A stretch of DNA of 64,000 nt from contig NC_051075.1 of NCBI RefSeq assembly GCF_004664715.2, forward strand, positions 30,586,504-30,650,503. The letters are read 5' to 3'. The translations under genes were made by a program, and so were the position numbers. Under the pieces are notes generated by a model. That model ran no database searches. It was not told the DNA's origin and was given only the letters and a program-made list of their open reading frames with translations. The first letter of the stretch is position 1, and each line of letters starts with the position of its first letter. Shown one piece after another: positions 59,225 through 64,000 of this stretch. Source of the DNA: Peromyscus leucopus (Eukaryota; Chordata; Mammalia; Rodentia; Cricetidae).

Positions 59225-60190
59225 CATTCTGAAATGATTACAATAGCTCAGGATAAACACCAAGATTTGAAAATGGTATTGCACAAATTGAAAAAGTTTC
59301 TGCCTAGCAAAAGACAAAGTCCCCAGAGTGAAGAGACATTATAGAGTGGGAAGGAGTTTTTGCCTGCTATTAAATGAGAATATTTAAATAATGAAAAATT
59401 GGCAGAGTTTTAAAACAGAATTCAATAAATAAGCTATTCAAATAAAGGAAGTTCTCAGAAATGAACTAGAAATAGTCATCAAACAAAGGAAACAATATCC
59501 ATAGCCATGGAGGAAATGTGAATTAAGACTATACTGAAATAGCATCTCATCCAATCAGGATAGTTACCATTCCACAATCAAACACCAAGAAATGCTGGTG
59601 AGACTGTAGACAAAAAGTGAACCAGGGTACATTACTAATGTGGGTGTAAACATGTGCAGTTACTGTGGAAATCAGCATGGAGTTTATTCAAAAACCAAAA
59701 GCTAGAATTAACAAAAGTTTTAGCTGTGCTATGCCTGCATATATGACTGGAGAGTTCTAATTCAACACAATACATAGAGAGTAGTGTATGTGTGTTTGTT
59801 GTACCAGTGTTCACAATAACTATGAACTCAACCTAGGGTCCCTCAACATATGAAGTCTTAAAGAAAATACGATATTTGTTGACAGAGTTTTATCCAGCCA
59901 GGAAAAGTGAAGGTAATTGTGCTGCTGGTAAACTGTTGTAACTGGAGATTTTCTTATTAAGGGAAATAAGTCAGATGCAAAAATGTAAATGACATGTTTT
60001 TCTTCATTATTAGTCCTAGAATGATTCATTGATGCATTGCAGTATGTGTGTGTTTTGCTATGATAGTAAAGGCTTGTTATACAGACGTTGGTGAGAAACT
60101 AGGAGAAAAAGATGCCTTGTGAGATAGATAAAGGTAGAAGGGACTGAAGAAGGAAAGGGAATGGCCTAATATGGTCAAAGTACTAACAAA
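59225..60190 (+). mobile_element. Ancient LINE-1 ORF2 C-terminal and 3' fragment
   Basis: Strongly decayed LINE-1: CATCTCATCCAATCAGGATA near 59545, AAATGCTGGTGAGACTGTAG near 59590, a segment equivalent to CTGTGGAAATCAGCATGGAG near 59663, the ACCAGTGTTCACAATAACTA block near 59802, and a 3' end near CCTAATATGGTCAAAGTAC. Many stops in all frames. Confidence 0.75.
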
Positions 60191-60496
60191 AAAAATTATA
60201 AATTATGTACACGGAACCAATTATCTACCACAATTATACACCATTTATTAAAAAAGTTAAAATGTTAGCAGGGCAAGCATCACATAAAATCTTGAGAAAT
60301 CAGACAGCTGTTTGAAAGAGAGAGGAGAAATAAAACTGAAACCCCAGAAAGAACAGTGTGATCAGACATTACAGGAAGGGGGACTTTAGTCTGAGAGAAA
60401 TGAGGACTCCTGGGTGAAGGAAAATGAAGTGAAAACTGATAGTATTTCTATGTGTGAAGATATACCAGCCGAAAAGAAAGTTAAGAGTGATGAATA
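60191..60496. other. Spacer
   Basis: No recognised feature. Confidence 0.4.
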
Positions 60497-60790
60497 AAGA
60501 TGAACCCAGAGGAGGCAGCTGTCAGTAAAGTGCTTCCTGTGCAAGAATGAGGACTAGAATTCAATCCCCACAGCAAATGTAGGAAAGCATAATGAAGTGG
60601 AACACGGTGTTAGTCCCAGTGTTAAAGACGAGGGACAGACAAATGCCTGGTGCTTTTTGGAGATCCCTTGTACCCATGTAGCTGGATCTGTGAACTTCAG
60701 GCACAATATGACTTGGACTCAAATAACCAAGTGGGCCGTTCTTCAGGAATGAAAGCAGGTTGGCTTGTCTCCCATATGTATATACACACC
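60497..60790 (+). mobile_element. B4-type SINE, old
   Basis: Head-like block GCAGCTGTCAGTAAAGTGCT, then TTCAATCCCCACAGCAAATG, AACACGGTGTTAGTCCCAGT, a block near CAGGAATGAAAGCAGGTTGG and an end CATATGTATATACACACCTCC, in the order of a B4 SINE. Confidence 0.55.
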
Positions 60791-62949
60791 TCCAACAGAT
60801 AGAGAGGTGATAGAGGAGAAGGAGAGAGGCGGGAAGGGGAGAGGAAAAGAGGGGAACACCATTGCAAGAAGCCAGAGATAGATGGTATGTGGACAAGAGA
60901 GTAAGTGTGTGCACAGTAAAGATCTCAGGAAGATTGCAAGGTACACTGAATTTGGGCTTTTAACTGTATGTATGGGGTGTCCAGGATGCTCCACCTGCCA
61001 AACAACCTTAAAAACTATTTATGAGATTATTCTTTTTCATGGGACCCTCGTGCAGTAATCCCACTGATAACTAGAATCTTATTCCCATAAATAAATTTTG
61101 TACAAAAGACCACAATCCTTACAAAATTCATGTGATTATAAATAAGTTATGGGAACATTTTTACTGGATGCTGGAGTTATCCAAAGAAATCTTCTAACTT
61201 ACATTCACTGTTTGTTATTTTAGATACTTGGAACTTGTTTGTTGGAATGCAAAAGGACTTCACACCACCTCAGGTAGTGTATAGAGTGAATTTAGAAAAT
61301 CAGGAAGTGCTGTGGGATATCCTAAGTCATGTTAAAAGACTTGGAATATATATTTATGTGTCATTCTGTTACAGTAGAGATACAGCCCTGATGTAAATTA
61401 TTCATTGTCAAGAAGCATAAAAGGTATTGTCCTAGATTTTAAAAGTCAAATGGTCCAGGTATGAATGGTTGATATTATTAAATTTTAAACAGTTTATCTG
61501 AATAGCCCAGGCACGTACAGTATAAGAACATTTTTAAAGACTGAAATTATTTTTTTCTAGAGCTAATGAATTAATTTTTCTTGCTCTTTTTCTTGCTAAA
61601 ATTTACAATTAATTAAAGATATATAGCTTTAATTTAATAGCTGGAGCAACATGTCTACAGAAGGCAAACAACTTCTCACGCCTTTATTAAAAGCTTTCAG
61701 AGGCATTTCCACTTCTTTATGCTGGTTATATCCTATATACCATTCTCTCAAATACTGTATTTTGAAAATATAAATCCATAAGTTATATTCTTTTTGCAGT
61801 TGTAAATAAGAATCATGTACTTTTAATATTCTATGATCAGGAGAAAAATGAACTAATGGGGGATGTTCACAAATTCTAATCACATTCAAAGTAAATTGAA
61901 CAATGTTTTTACTATTATAAAATAACTATGTAATAAATTATTTTTTAAAATATGCAAATTCTCATATCACTAAAAATTACATATAAAAATATGTGCTATG
62001 ACTAGGAACAGATTTCTTTTCATTATAGTCTTCTTTAAGGTGCACATATTGTCTCCATTTAAGCCTTGAGTCCTATTACTGTCGGGAAAACTGGGTCACG
62101 AGAGAGTGCATTTTCTTTTACGAAAATCTGCCTCATTGTGCATTAATGACACCCCTTTGCTAGTCTGTTGAGTTATATTTTACATCAAGAGAAGAAATTC
62201 ATTAGTCCTGAGATTTTGTGCTAAATGATCTATTTTGTATTTTATAGTTGACACCTCCAGGCCTTTTATCTGTTAGGTTTCCAATGGAGCAAACTATCAC
62301 AGACCTACTCTTGGATTTAAATGAAAAACCATAGTATTTATCACCATCCTGGGACATAGCTCAATTGTTCTCTGAAGATGATTCCATAAAAACAGGTGGT
62401 CTGGATTGTTCCTATGTCACTTAGAGTAATAGTAGTAATGTGATCACATCCACATCAAATCTATTTAAGGCAAGTTAGTTTCAACTTCCCCATTTGATGA
62501 GTAGATCCCCAAAGCAGACAGGTGAACAAACCGAAGGAGAAAATACATTAGTGATGTCATCTTTCGTTCTGTTGCCAAATGCCCCATGAGACAAAGCAAG
62601 GCATTAACTGTCCTTAATTCACCAGGAGATAAACTGCCAAGTGACACAACCAAGGGAAATGAAACCAAGGGAAATGAAACTTGGTCTGTTATCATACCAT
62701 CTAACATGGAAATACAAAATGCTTTAATTGATCTGGAGTTGGACATTCTTGCTGGAATGCAGAGTTCCTTGAAAAGCTATGAAGACCTGACCAATCAGAT
62801 CTCCAGTGACCTATCTAAGATATGCTGAGGAATCATAGGGAGTGGGTAAGGGGATTCAAGTGTGTGCTAAGCAGCATTGGGAAGTTTAAAGGGACATAGC
62901 TATGATTTTGATTAGGTACCAATAGAAGTCAGAGCCAAATCATTTCATC
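60791..62949. other. AT-rich unique sequence, no gene seen
   Basis: A G/A-rich stretch at 60800-60900 is followed by about 2 kb of unique DNA. An 80-codon frame at 62586-62828 carries a 15-bp tandem duplication (AACCAAGGGAAATGA, about 62648-62680) and overlaps an open minus-strand frame; no domain recognised. An 86-codon minus frame at 61889-61629 is likewise unassigned. Confidence 0.4.
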
Positions 62950-62964
62950 ATATATATATGTATG

Positions 62965-63010
<46 letters not shown>

Positions 63011-63041
63011 TATATATATACATGTATACATATATATATGT
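62950..63041 (+). repeat. TA / TATG / CA compound microsatellite
   Basis: (TA)n with TATG and short CACA interruptions over about 90 bp. Confidence 0.95.
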
Positions 63042-64000
63042 ACAAGGACCAAGGCAGCTCTAACCCACATTTAGGAATATAGATTTTAAACTATTTGTAT
63101 TTCACCCCACTGATTGCATAAATTGAGTTGTGTCTTAATGTTTTGTAAGGGAAATGGTCAAAAAATAAATTTCATTCTGAATATACTCATTATCCTAAAA
63201 TTGAGACAGAATAACATTTTTAGCATGGTTGATCAACATTTTATAGCTGATTGTAGATGGTGCTTAAACTGAGCCCATACCTTGACATACTATTGCAGTA
63301 TAACAGAAGGTGAATTTCAACTACAGTAAATACTATGCATTTTGTACAGTAGAAATTAAATGCTTCAGGTAGAAAGTTGCATATGTGCAGTCATCTTTGA
63401 TCATGGCTGTGTGGGGCCCTCACAGTGTAGTGTTTGTGAAAGCATGCAGAAAATAAGGTGGCAACCCAAATAAAGAAGTTTTGAAGAAAGAAAATGAAAG
63501 CCTTCTGAAAAAGAGAGATGAGATTACATAATCATTAAAGTGAATAATTAATTCCTCCTTCTGCCAGTTCTGAAACACTACAAGCCTGTTCTCTGATCAT
63601 GAGAGAGACACTATGTTTGGAGCTCATGGTGGAGACTGCTTGTTATGAAAACATGGATATGGTCTTAGAGTATCACCGTAAATTGAAAAGAAGACATAGA
63701 ATTCTATCACCAAGGAAACATCACATAATACATACAAGAGATAGAGAAGAAATGACGTTTCCTTAATCTTCTAGGTGAGAAATTGTCCACAGCTTTAGCT
63801 CTCAAGTGTTTTTTTTTTTTTCCAGTAGTATAATCCACTGTAAAGTTCTCACTCGAACATTTCATGAAGTGGGTGATTTCAGTCTACTATGCAGAAGAAT
63901 AACCATGAATTACTGTCCAGAAGAATTGATGGCAACAAATCAGTCTAGGCTGCATTACATGCAGTGGTAGGAATCTGGAATTTTCCACCAGGATTACATA
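63042..64000. other. AT-rich unique sequence to window end
   Basis: No repeat, exon or RNA gene recognised. A T12 run lies at 63811-63822. Confidence 0.4.

Noticed and set aside
62586..62828. 80-codon frame with a T-K-G-N-E repeat
   Set aside because: The repeat is a 15-bp tandem DNA duplication; the opposite strand is open as well and no family is recognised. An interferon-response-like reading of GGGAAATGAAAC was dropped because the spacing between the GAAA words is 1 nt instead of the required 2.
1..64000. A novel multi-gene defence, biosynthetic or mobile-gene system
   Set aside because: All coding-like sequence is accounted for by LINE-1 remnants; no cluster of intact genes on either strand exists in the window.

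Overview
The window looks like non-coding nuclear DNA from a muroid rodent, most likely a cricetid (deer mouse, vole or hamster group). The evidence is the set of B1 SINEs with the body CCAAGTGAGTTCCAGGAAAG, rodent B3/B4 SINEs, rodent LINE-1 lineages, and a gammaretrovirus-type LTR. The base composition is AT-rich with long dinucleotide and tetranucleotide microsatellites. The genus call is an inference from repeat style, not a proof. I find no intact cellular protein-coding gene, no convincing exon of one, and no tRNA, rRNA or CRISPR. Short open frames occur at the density expected by chance or are shadows of LINE-1 ORFs and SINEs.

Layout. 1-9.3 kb: AT-rich DNA with an old LINE-1 3' fragment (about 1.08-1.94 kb), an LTR-like composite retroposon (2757-3275), microsatellites, two B1s with clear target-site duplications, and a B3. 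9.3-15.6 kb: a nearly full-length but dead sense-strand LINE-1 (L1-A), broken by a solo LTR inside ORF2. 16-20.7 kb: old LINE-1 fragments and featureless DNA. 20.73-23.84 kb: a 5'-truncated minus-strand LINE-1 (L1-B) with a perfect 14-bp target duplication. 24-36 kb: mixed LINE-1 tails, rodent medium-reiterated repeats, an array of 17-bp repeats with an inverted copy, six B1s, a B4 split by a B1, an LTR-like repeat and a B3. 36.6-40.3 kb: the longest stretch with almost no recognisable repeat, the best place to look for conserved regulatory DNA. 40.3-49.5 kb: AT-rich DNA, microsatellites, one old B1 and two LTR-like elements. 49.57-56.2 kb: a LINE-1 cluster, mainly one twin-primed (5'-inverted) LINE-1 (L1-C) carrying a nested gammaretrovirus-type solo LTR, a nested B1 and expanded microsatellites. 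56.4-61 kb: an RMER-like repeat, a second small twin-primed LINE-1, an ancient LINE-1 ORF2 tail and a B4. 61-64 kb: unique AT-rich DNA with one long TA microsatellite.

How the parts relate. All coding-like content belongs to retrotransposons. L1-A, L1-B and L1-C can be aligned with each other within the window. That alignment shows an in-frame deletion in L1-A, repeated A-tract expansion at the same two lysine-coding sites of ORF2, and the most unusual observation here: two unrelated LTRs inserted at overlapping positions of ORF2 in two separate LINE-1 copies, both in the sense direction. I see no evidence for a novel protein system; the interest lies in retrotransposon structure and insertion history.
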